Positions 52,505 to 64,000 of a stretch of DNA of 64,000 nucleotides are shown piece by piece. Made by a program: the position numbers and the translations under genes. Every line of letters starts with the position of its first letter. The stretch's first letter is position 1. The notes beneath the pieces were generated by a model. The model worked only from the letters and a program-made list of their open reading frames with translations, was not told the DNA's origin and did not search any database. This DNA comes from Cedecea neteri (lineage in GTDB: Bacteria > Pseudomonadota > Gammaproteobacteria > Enterobacterales > Enterobacteriaceae), in assembly GCF_000758305.1 (NCBI RefSeq), contig NZ_CP009458.1, positions 1 to 64,000 on the forward strand, read 5' to 3'.

Positions 52505-55165
52505 GTGAGTCAACGAGGCCTGGAAGCACTGCTGCGTCCAAAATCCATTGCCGTTATCGGCGCTTCGGCAAAAACCGACCGCGCCGGTTATTTAATGATG
52601 CGCAACTTGCTTGCTGGCGGATTCAACGGTCCGGTAATGCCGGTCACGCCGACTCATAAAGCCGTTTGCGGGGTGCTTGCCTGGCCAGATATTGCCAGCC
52701 TGCCGATGACCCCCGACCTCGCGATTATCTGTACGCATTCCCAACGCAATCTTACGCTGCTTGAAGCGTTGGGTAATAAAGGCTGTAAGGCCTGTATTAT
52801 CTTATCTGCTCCCCCAGAGCAATTACCCGAATTGCTGGCCTGCGCCACTCGCTGGCAAATTCGTCTGCTTGGTCCGAATAGCCTGGGCCTTCTGGCTCCG
52901 TGGCAGGGACTAAATGCCAGCTTCTCTCCTGTCCCTATCCAAAAGGGTAAACTGGCGTTTATTTCTCAGTCAGCTGCGGTATCCAACACCATTCTGGACT
53001 GGGCCCAGCAGCGAGAAATGGGCTTTTCCTGGTTTATCGCGCTTGGCGATAGCCTGGATATCGACGTGGATGAACTGCTTGACTACCTGGCCAGAGATAC
53101 GAAAACCAGCGCCATCCTGCTGTATCTCGAACATCTGAGCGATGCCCGACGCTTTGTTTCCGCCGCAAGAAGCGCCTCACGTAACAAACCGATTCTGGTC
53201 ATCAAAAGCGGGCGCAGCAGCAAAGCGCAAACGTTACTGAAAACCCATCCAGGTCTGGATGCCGCCTGGGATGCGGCTATTCAAAGAGCAGGCTTACTTC
53301 GGGTACAGGACACTCATGAGCTTTTTTCTGCCGTAGAAACTCTCAGCCATATGAGACCTCTACGCGGTGAGCGGCTGATGATTGTCAGTAACGGCGCAGC
53401 ACCTGCAGCGCTGGCCCTTGATGAGCTGTGGATACGTAATGGCAAACTAGCGACGTTAAGTGAAGAAACCCTGCAGGCTCTTGCGGGCGTGCTTCCTTCT
53501 GGCGTTGAGGCTGGAAACCCGATAGATCTACGTGATGACGCGACGCCCGGTCGTTACCTGCTGGCCGTGGAAAAATTACTGGATAGCCATGATTTTGATG
53601 CCTTAATGGTTATTCATTCCCCCAGCGCCGCCGCTCCAGGCACAGCAAGTGCCCTTGCCCTGATCGATCAGCTGCAGCGACATCCTCGTGGTAAATATCT
53701 CACCATTGTCACCAACTGGTGCGGGGAGTATTCCTCCCAGGAAGCCAGACGCCTGTTTAGCGATGCCGGTATTCCAACTTACAGAACGCCAGAGGGCGCG
53801 GTAACGGCATTTATGCACATGGTCGAGTATCGCCGTAACCAGAAGCAACTGCGCGAAACCCCTGCTCTGCCGGCTAACCTGACGGCAAACGCCAGCGACG
53901 CTCACCATCTCATTCAGCAGGCATTGCATCAGGGGGCAACAACGCTGGATACCCATGAAGTCAGGCCGGTGCTTGAAGCTTATGGCTTAGCCACCCTGCC
54001 AACGTGGATTGCAGGAGACAGCGCAGAAGCAGTCCATATCGCTGAGCAAATTGGTTATCCGGTTGCATTAAAGCTTCGTTCTCCGGATATTCCCCACAAG
54101 TCGGAAGTTCAGGGCGTTATGCTCTATTTGAGAACGGCCAGCGAAGTGCAGCAGGCCGCCGAAGCCATCATCGACCGTGTAAAAATGGCCTGGCCCCAGG
54201 CTCGTATTCACGGCCTGCTGGTGCAAAGCATGGCAAATCGCGCTGGCGCTCAGGAATTAAGAGTCGTCGTTGAGCACGATCCGGTATTTGGTCCATTGAT
54301 CATGCTGGGCGAAGGCGGCGTAGAGTGGCGGCCTGAGAGGCAGGCGGCGGTCGCCCTCCCCCCGCTAAACATGAATCTGGCCCGATACCTTGTCATTCAG
54401 GCGATCAAAAGTGGCAAGATCCGAAGCCGGAGTGCATTACGTCCGCTGGATATTGCCGGGATCAGCGAAGTTTTGGTGCAAGTCTCTAACCTGATCGTTG
54501 ATTGCCCGGAGATAGTGAGGCTTGATATTCATCCGTTACTGGCTTCCGGCAGCGAGTTCACCCTGCTCGATGTCACTTTGGAATTAGCCGAGTTTACGGG
54601 GGATGCGGATGCCAGGCTGGCCGTGCGTCCTTATCCTCATCAGCTTGAGGAGCTGGTACAGCTTAAAAATGGCGATCGCTGCCTGTTCCGGCCGATCCTG
54701 CCCGAGGACGAACCTCAGCTGCAACGTTTTATTGCCCAGGTAACAAAAGAGGATCTCTACTATCGCTATTTCAGCGAGATCAATGAATTTACCCATGAAG
54801 ATTTAGCCAACATGACGCAGATCGACTACGATCGAGAAATGGCGTTCGTTGCCGTCAGAAGAATGAAAGGCAGTGATGAGATCCTCGGCGTCACCCGTGC
54901 CATTTCAGACCCTGACAACGTTGATGCTGAGTTCGCCGTGCTGGTTCGCTCTGATCTGAAAGGCCTCGGACTTGGCCGACGTTTACTGACTAAGCTCATT
55001 GATTACACCAAACAACACGGCCTTCAGCGCCTAAATGGCATCACGATGCCGAATAACCAGGGCATGATTACGCTGGCACGTAAACTGGGTTTCAGCGTCG
55101 ATATTCAGCTAGAAGACGGCATTGTAAGTCTCACGCTCCCACTGAGTAAAAGCGCAGATTCGTGA
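52505..55165 (+). CDS. patZ: Protein lysine acetyltransferase PatZ (Pka)
   Basis: Acetyltransferase that acetylates acetyl-CoA synthetase and other proteins. The large N-terminal part is like NDP-forming acyl-CoA synthetases (SIAVIGASAKTDRAGYLMMR; LLGPNSLGLLAP; ATP-grasp region with VALKLRSPDIPHKSEVQGVM), the C-terminal part is a GNAT domain (DLKGLGLGRRLLTKLIDYTK). GTG start at 52505 after GGGGAGAG. 886 residues, equal to E. coli. Confidence 0.96.
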   Translation: MSQRGLEALLRPKSIAVIGASAKTDRAGYLMMRNLLAGGFNGPVMPVTPTHKAVCGVLAWPDIASLPMTPDLAIICTHSQRNLTLLEALGNKGCKACIILSAPPEQLPELLACATRWQIRLLGPNSLGLLAPWQGLNASFSPVPIQKGKLAFISQSAAVSNTILDWAQQREMGFSWFIALGDSLDIDVDELLDYLARDTKTSAILLYLEHLSDARRFVSAARSASRNKPILVIKSGRSSKAQTLLKTHPGLDAAWDAAIQRAGLLRVQDTHELFSAVETLSHMRPLRGERLMIVSNGAAPAALALDELWIRNGKLATLSEETLQALAGVLPSGVEAGNPIDLRDDATPGRYLLAVEKLLDSHDFDALMVIHSPSAAAPGTASALALIDQLQRHPRGKYLTIVTNWCGEYSSQEARRLFSDAGIPTYRTPEGAVTAFMHMVEYRRNQKQLRETPALPANLTANASDAHHLIQQALHQGATTLDTHEVRPVLEAYGLATLPTWIAGDSAEAVHIAEQIGYPVALKLRSPDIPHKSEVQGVMLYLRTASEVQQAAEAIIDRVKMAWPQARIHGLLVQSMANRAGAQELRVVVEHDPVFGPLIMLGEGGVEWRPERQAAVALPPLNMNLARYLVIQAIKSGKIRSRSALRPLDIAGISEVLVQVSNLIVDCPEIVRLDIHPLLASGSEFTLLDVTLELAEFTGDADARLAVRPYPHQLEELVQLKNGDRCLFRPILPEDEPQLQRFIAQVTKEDLYYRYFSEINEFTHEDLANMTQIDYDREMAFVAVRRMKGSDEILGVTRAISDPDNVDAEFAVLVRSDLKGLGLGRRLLTKLIDYTKQHGLQRLNGITMPNNQGMITLARKLGFSVDIQLEDGIVSLTLPLSKSADS

Positions 55166-55279
55166 GTAAGGTACTGGAAAACATACTCACTTTGCGTAGC
55201 AGTAGTGGTATTATCAGCAGGTTCTGACGTCTGGATTTTGCAGAGGGCCATCCAATGAAGAGAGAAGATAAGCACTGTG

Positions 55280-56635
55280 ATGTTGTCTAAATTTAAGCGT
55301 AATAAACATCAACAACACCTTGCCCAGCTACCGAAGCTTTCTCAATCAGTTGATGATGTAGAAACCCTGTTCTCCCCAGCGGATTTCCGCGAAACGCTGT
55401 TGAAAAAAATCGCCAGCGCAACGCAGCGTATTTGTATTATTGCGTTGTATCTTGAGCAGGATGACGGCGGCAAAGGAATTCTGTCCGCGCTTTATCAAGC
55501 CAAACAGCAGCGACCAGATTTGGATGTTTCCGTTCTGGTTGACTGGCACCGTGCTCAGCGCGGACGCATTGGTGTTGCCGCAGCCAACACCAATGCGGAC
55601 TGGTATCACCGCATGGCCGAACAGTTCCCTGATGTGAATGTCCCGGTCTACGGCGTTCCCGTCAATACTCGCGAAGCCCTGGGTGTGTTGCATTTCAAAG
55701 GCTTTATTATTGATGACAGCGTCATCTATAGTGGCGCCAGCCTCAACGATGTTTATCTGCATCAGCATGATAAATATCGCTATGACCGCTACCAAATCAT
55801 TCGCAACCGCTCGCTGGCTGACATCATGCATGGCTGGGTTAACCAGAATCTGGTGAATGGCCGGGCGGTTCATCGTCTGGATGTCGCCGAGCGCGTAAAA
55901 AGCCCGGAAATCAAAAACGATATCCGCCTCTTCCGCCAGGAATTGCGTGAGGCTAATTTTGTCTTCCAGGGTGATGCAGATAACGATCAGCTGTCGGTGA
56001 CGCCACTGGTTGGGTTGGGAAAATCCAGCCTGCTGAATAAAACGATCTTCCATCTCATGCCTTGTGCGGAGCAAAAGCTCACTATCTGCACGCCATACTT
56101 CAACCTACCTGCAGTGCTGGTCCGCAATATCATTCAACTGCTGCGGGACGGCAAGCAGGTTGAGATTATCGTTGGCGATAAGACAGCGAATGATTTCTAT
56201 ATTCCGGAAGATCAGCCGTTTAAGATTATTGGCGCGCTGCCTTATCTCTATGAAATTAATCTGCGCCGCTTCCTCAGCCGCCTGCAATATTATGTGAATA
56301 CCGGGCAGTTGATTGTGCGTTTGTGGAAAGATGGGGATAACAGTTACCACCTAAAAGGCATGTGGGTGGACAATGAGTGGATGCTGCTGACAGGGAATAA
56401 CCTTAATCCACGTGCGTGGCGCCTGGACCTGGAAAATGCCCTACTGATCCACGACCCAAAAAGAGAGCTGGAAGGTATCCGTACTAAAGAACTGGAGCTT
56501 ATCCGCACACATACAACGGTCGTTCAGCATTATCGCGATTTACAAAGCATCGCCGAATATCCGGTGAAAGTGCGCAAACTGATTCGGCGTCTGCGTCGTA
56601 TCCGTATTGACCGATTGATAAGCCGCATTCTTTAA
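55280..56635 (+). CDS. pssA: CDP-diacylglycerol-serine O-phosphatidyltransferase
   Basis: Phosphatidylserine synthase of the phospholipase D superfamily. The first HKD motif is HFKGFIIDDSVIYSGASLND; the second is HLKGMWVDNEWMLLTGNNLN. Start taken at 55280 (MLSKFKRNKHQQ) to match the 451-residue E. coli enzyme; the ATG one codon earlier is possible. Confidence 0.97.
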   Translation: MLSKFKRNKHQQHLAQLPKLSQSVDDVETLFSPADFRETLLKKIASATQRICIIALYLEQDDGGKGILSALYQAKQQRPDLDVSVLVDWHRAQRGRIGVAAANTNADWYHRMAEQFPDVNVPVYGVPVNTREALGVLHFKGFIIDDSVIYSGASLNDVYLHQHDKYRYDRYQIIRNRSLADIMHGWVNQNLVNGRAVHRLDVAERVKSPEIKNDIRLFRQELREANFVFQGDADNDQLSVTPLVGLGKSSLLNKTIFHLMPCAEQKLTICTPYFNLPAVLVRNIIQLLRDGKQVEIIVGDKTANDFYIPEDQPFKIIGALPYLYEINLRRFLSRLQYYVNTGQLIVRLWKDGDNSYHLKGMWVDNEWMLLTGNNLNPRAWRLDLENALLIHDPKRELEGIRTKELELIRTHTTVVQHYRDLQSIAEYPVKVRKLIRRLRRIRIDRLISRIL

Positions 56636-56642
56636 AAGCTTA

Positions 56643-56668
56643 AGCCCTGCACTGCAGGGCTTTTTCTT
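56643..56668. terminator. Terminator between pssA and kgtP
   Basis: Stem AGCCCTGCA/TGCAGGGCT with T-run; shared by the convergent genes. Confidence 0.85.
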
Positions 56669-56669
56669 T

Positions 56670-57968
56670 CTAGAGCTTGATGCCTTTTCCTTTACGGTGC
56701 AGCAGCAGAGAAACAGCAAATGCCAGCGCCCCCATCCCAGAGACATACCAGAAGAAGATCGTTTCGCTACCCATCGATTTCAGTGATAAGGCGACATATT
56801 CTGCGGAACCACCAAACAAAGCGTTGGCAACCGCATAAGACAGGCCGACGCCCAGAGCACGAACTTCCGGCGGGAACATTTCTGCCTTAAGAATGCCGCT
56901 GATTGAAGTGTAAAAGCTGACAATCAGCATCGCCGCCATCACCAGGGCAAAGGCTGCGTAGGGTGAACTAACATTCTGCAACGCCGTCAAAATGGGTACC
57001 GTCAATACCGCTGCCAGCCCACCAAAACAGAGCATAGAGCTACGACGGCCAATTTTATCCGACAACGCACCGAAGAACGGCTGAAGTACCATGAAAATAA
57101 ACAGCGCTAAGGTCATCAACGCACTGGCCGTGTTAGCGTGCATTCCTGCAGTATTCACCAGGTATTTCTGCATATAGGTGGTGAAGGTATAGAAAGCCAG
57201 GGAACCGCCGGCAGTGAAGCCAAGCACCATAATGAAGGCTTTTTTATTTTTCCACAGCCCGGAAAGCGTTCCAGCGTCCTTATTCTCGCGGGTGGCTTTA
57301 TCCGATGTTTCATCCAAAGAACGGCGAAGGTAGAGAGCAACTATCGCCAGCACGGCCCCAATCGCAAACGGGATTCTCCATCCCCAACTACGCAAATCTT
57401 CATCACTTAGTACTTGCTGGAGAACGACCACAACAAGCAACGCAGCCAGCTGCCCGCCAATAAGCGTAACGTACTGGAATGAGGCATAGAATCCTTTACG
57501 GCCTTCGACCGCCACCTCACTCATGTATGTTGCACTGGTGCCGTACTCTCCTCCAACAGATAAGCCCTGGAACAGGCGGGCTAATAGTAATAACGCTGGA
57601 GCCCATGTGCCAATGGTGGCATATCCGGGTAAGCAGGCAATCACCAGCGATCCAAAACACATCATGCAAACGGAGATCAGCATGGAGTTTTTACGTCCAT
57701 GTTTATCGGCAATGTATCCGAATAACCAACCACCAATCGGCCGCATCAGAAAACCAGCGGCAAAAACACCGGCGGTTTGCAAAAGTTGAGTTGTGGTATT
57801 TCCTGTTGGGAAAAAGATATGAGCAAAGTAGAGCGAGCAGAATGAGTAAACATAAAAATCAAACCACTCGACCAGATTCCCTGATGAAGCGCCAACAATG
57901 GCCCAGACACGCCGGCGGGTATCGGCTGCCGACGGCACAATATTTGATTCACTTGTTGTTTCAATCAT
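56670..57968 (-). CDS. kgtP: Alpha-ketoglutarate:proton symporter
   Basis: MFS transporter with about twelve membrane segments, MHS family. GEYGTSATYMSEVAVEGRKG and LRRSLDETSDKATRENKDAG are characteristic. 432 residues, E. coli length. In E. coli yfiM lies between pssA and kgtP; here the two are 34 bp apart. It is followed upstream by the rrn operon end. Confidence 0.95.
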   Translation of the reverse strand: MIETTSESNIVPSAADTRRRVWAIVGASSGNLVEWFDFYVYSFCSLYFAHIFFPTGNTTTQLLQTAGVFAAGFLMRPIGGWLFGYIADKHGRKNSMLISVCMMCFGSLVIACLPGYATIGTWAPALLLLARLFQGLSVGGEYGTSATYMSEVAVEGRKGFYASFQYVTLIGGQLAALLVVVVLQQVLSDEDLRSWGWRIPFAIGAVLAIVALYLRRSLDETSDKATRENKDAGTLSGLWKNKKAFIMVLGFTAGGSLAFYTFTTYMQKYLVNTAGMHANTASALMTLALFIFMVLQPFFGALSDKIGRRSSMLCFGGLAAVLTVPILTALQNVSSPYAAFALVMAAMLIVSFYTSISGILKAEMFPPEVRALGVGLSYAVANALFGGSAEYVALSLKSMGSETIFFWYVSGMGALAFAVSLLLHRKGKGIKL

Positions 57969-58134
57969 TTTATTTTCTTCTCCTGTCTTCCTGAATGGGT
58001 CAAATAGCCCAGGATCCAGTAAAGCAGGAGAAAGAAATTTTATGAGGTGAAGTATCTTGTTGCGGAGTTATTACATTAACTTTTGTGAACAGGCTAAGCT
58101 TTTTGCGAAAAGAGGTGGTTTAAAAAGCAAAAAA

Positions 58135-58154
58135 CCCCGGCCTTTCGGTCGGGG
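58135..58154 (-). terminator. Distal rrn terminator, behind a vestigial 5S tail
   Basis: Stem ACCCCG.../CCGGGGT-type hairpin (CCCCGGCC...GGTCGGGG) followed by six Ts on the minus strand. Just upstream on the minus strand, at 58166-58179, lies TGCCAGGCATCAAAT, which matches the 3' end and trailer of 5S RNA although no second 5S gene is present. Confidence 0.8.
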
Positions 58155-58301
58155 TTAATGCTTAATTTGATGCCTGGCAGTTGTATGCCGGGCTGTCCTG
58201 CCCGTCACCCTGCGGGCAGCCTCCGGCTGTGCAAAATCGTTCCTGACGATTTTATCCTGCTCTCTGAGAGTTGAAAGTGGTAGAAACCAGAAAACAAAAA
58301 A

Positions 58302-58322
58302 CCCCAGCCATCAGGCTGAGGT
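58302..58322 (-). terminator. Proximal rrn terminator
   Basis: Stem CCTCAGCC/GGCTGGGG with a TGAT loop, T-rich tail on the minus strand, 16 bp after the end of 5S. Confidence 0.85.
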
Positions 58323-58337
58323 TTTCTGTTTTATTTG

Positions 58338-58457
58338 ATGCCTGGCAGTTCCCTACTCTCGCATGGGGAGACCCCACACTACCATCGGCGCTACGGCGTT
58401 TCACTTCTGAGTTCGGCATGGGGTCAGGTGGGACCACCGCGCTACGGCCGCCAGGCA
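58338..58457 (-). rRNA. rrf: 5S ribosomal RNA
   Basis: 120 nt, starting TGCCTGGCGGCCGTAGCGCG and ending with TGCCAGGCAT; recognisable full-length enterobacterial 5S. Last gene of the rRNA operon. Confidence 0.97.
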
Positions 58458-58554
58458 AATTCTGTTTATTGACCGTTATATTTTTATATAACCATCAACT
58501 AAATCCTGAACTAAGCTGAAAATTTACTTCTCTCTAAAACACCTTCGGTGTTGT

Positions 58555-61460
<2,906 letters not shown>

Positions 61461-61585
61461 TCACAACCCGAAGATGTTTCGCTTCAGATTATGAAAATTT
61501 GAGAGACTCGAACATGTCTTAACCTCATTCTTTATTACGGAAGAATGAGACGACATGTCGTTTCAATTTTCAGCTTGTTCCGGAT

Positions 61586-61597
61586 TGTTAAAGAGCA
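61586..61597 (-). promoter_or_regulatory. Spacer boxA antitermination site
   Basis: TGCTCTTTAACA on the minus strand between tRNA-Ala and 23S; binds NusB/NusE. Matches the leader copy exactly. Confidence 0.85.
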
Positions 61598-61657
61598 AAT
61601 ACTTCGCAGCACACCGTCACCGGTACACTCTGAAGTAGATTTTTGTGCATGAAATGA

Positions 61658-61733
61658 TGGTGGAGCTAAGCGGGATCGAACCGCTGACCTCCTGCGTGCA
61701 AGGCAGGCGCTCTCCCAGCTGAGCTATAGCCCC
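61658..61733 (-). tRNA. alaT-like: tRNA-Ala (TGC)
   Basis: 76 nt including encoded CCA, starts GGGGCTATAGCTCAGCTGGG; anticodon TGC in the loop CTTGCACG. Spacer tRNA between 16S and 23S. Confidence 0.97.
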
Positions 61734-61846
61734 ATCGATTTCGTAAAACCTTTGATTACCATGAATTTTCATCTGGTCAAGGCGCAACTTAGCGACGCAT
61801 ACTGAGGTATGCGAGTCTGAGGTGCAACGCAGAACAGGGGAAAATT

Positions 61847-61923
<77 letters not shown>

Positions 61924-61991
61924 ATAAGGTTTTACTGCTCGTTTTCTATCAGACAATCTGTGTGAGCACTACGCGGGTTGTATCTATTAGG

Positions 61992-63533
<1,542 letters not shown>

Positions 63534-63667
63534 AAAAGTGTTTGATGCTCAAAGAATTAAAACTGTTTATAAAATCAGTAGTCACTCTTCAAGACTTGAT
63601 ATTTGTTTGCATCCGAAGATGCTGAGATATCAATCCTGCGAGCGCCCACACAGATTGTCTGATAAAT

Positions 63668-63679
63668 TGTTAAAGAGCA
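63668..63679 (-). promoter_or_regulatory. Leader boxA antitermination site
   Basis: TGCTCTTTAACA on the minus strand, 135 bp before the 16S 5' end and downstream of P2; needed for rrn antitermination. Confidence 0.85.
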
Positions 63680-63718
63680 GTGAGTTAGGCGCTTTCGCTT
63701 GCTAACTCGAGGTGGCGT

Positions 63719-63746
63719 ATATTACGCCTTCCTCTTTCAGAGTCAA
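63719..63746 (-). promoter_or_regulatory. rrn promoter P2
   Basis: -35 TTGACT (63741-63746), 16-bp spacer, -10 TAATAT (63719-63724). Confidence 0.82.
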
Positions 63747-63828
63747 GCGTTTATTTTCGCTTTCGTCCGACTGACTTTCGGGTTGTGAAGCCGCTTTCGA
63801 AGCCGCTTCGCCGTGTCAGTGGAGGCGC

Positions 63829-63856
63829 ATTATAGGGAGTTCTCAGAGCCTGACAA
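63829..63856 (-). promoter_or_regulatory. rrn promoter P1
   Basis: -35 TTGTCA (63851-63856), 16-bp spacer, perfect -10 TATAAT (63829-63834) and GC-rich discriminator GCGCC, with an A/T-rich UP element upstream (AAAGTTTTTTCAAATT). Expected to be growth-rate and ppGpp controlled. Confidence 0.88.
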
Positions 63857-63940
63857 CCCCTAATTTGAAAAAACTTTCTGACTGCTCACTTTCCAGGCTA
63901 AAAGTATAAAACCCGGTCAGCAATGGCTGTTTTACAAACA

Positions 63941-63968
63941 AAAACGAGCCCGGATGGGCTCGTTTTTT
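63941..63968 (-). terminator. Terminator downstream of clpB
   Basis: Stem AACGAGCCC/GGGCTCGTT with A-run and T-run on the flanks; lies between clpB and the rrn promoters and insulates them. Confidence 0.85.
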
Positions 63969-63979
63969 CGTTAAGTGAC

Positions 63980-64000
63980 TTACTGTACAGCTACGATGCG
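63980..64000 (-). CDS. clpB: Chaperone ClpB, last codons only
   Basis: The window ends in a minus-strand frame reading RIVAVQ and stop, the C-terminus of ClpB, with the clpB terminator behind it. clpB is the gene upstream of this rRNA operon in E. coli. Only six codons are visible, so the call rests on these plus synteny. Confidence 0.7.
   Translation of the reverse strand, partial: RIVAVQ

Overview
The window is chromosomal DNA of a member of the Enterobacteriaceae. From end to end the backbone follows the Escherichia coli K-12 order: glyA/hmp, glnB, glrR-qseG-glrK, glmY, purL, mltF, tadA, pgpC, yfhH, yfhL, acpS, pdxJ, recO-era-rnc, lepB-lepA, rseC-rseB-rseA-rpoE-rseD, nadB, trmN, srmB, yfiE, eamB, grcA, ung, yfiF, trxC, tapT, patZ, pssA, kgtP, an rRNA operon, and the tail end of clpB. 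It is not E. coli: yfiM is absent between pssA and kgtP, the rRNA operon carries tRNA-Ile/tRNA-Ala instead of tRNA-Glu, and a 15.5 kb insertion sits between yfhH and yfhL. The genus cannot be fixed from sequence reading alone.

Layout. 1-1.95 kb: end of a sugar-kinase/sugar-phosphate-isomerase operon. 1.97-5.2 kb: glyA, hmp and glnB. All five genes in the first 5.2 kb carry small indels, nearly all one-base deletions in short homopolymers, while the remaining 59 kb shows none. This looks like poor consensus sequence rather than gene decay. 5.2-9.5 kb: the GlrK/GlrR two-component operon, the small RNA GlmY with a sigma-54 promoter and three GlrR boxes, and a composite palindromic/tandem repeat. 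9.5-17.3 kb: purL, mltF, tadA, pgpC and the RpiR-family regulator yfhH.

17.3-32.8 kb: the most interesting part, a compact contractile phage-tail locus. It encodes a LexA-like (S24) repressor, a small basic protein, holin, SAR endolysin, Rz/Rz1 spanins, sheath, tube, two tail-assembly chaperone frames joined by a plausible -1 slippery site, tape measure, baseplate, puncturing spike, tail fibre, fibre chaperone and a Gin/Pin-type DNA invertase. It has no integrase, terminase, portal, capsid or replication gene. I read it as an R-type tailocin (phage-tail-like bacteriocin). Its receptor-binding end is a two-state invertible segment, and it carries a Proteus-type secreted-lipase gene bracketed by intrinsic terminators. 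Five copies of an 11-bp motif flank the repressor gene and overlap a promoter facing the tailocin operon, giving a self-contained, probably DNA-damage-inducible switch.

33-58 kb: housekeeping genes in the conserved order, with recognisable control elements (PurR boxes at glyA and purL, NsrR at hmp, tandem FNR boxes at grcA). 58.3-63.9 kb: a complete rRNA operon on the minus strand (16S, tRNA-Ile, tRNA-Ala, 23S, 5S, two terminators and a vestigial 5S tail) with P1/P2 promoters and boxA. The window ends in the last codons of clpB.
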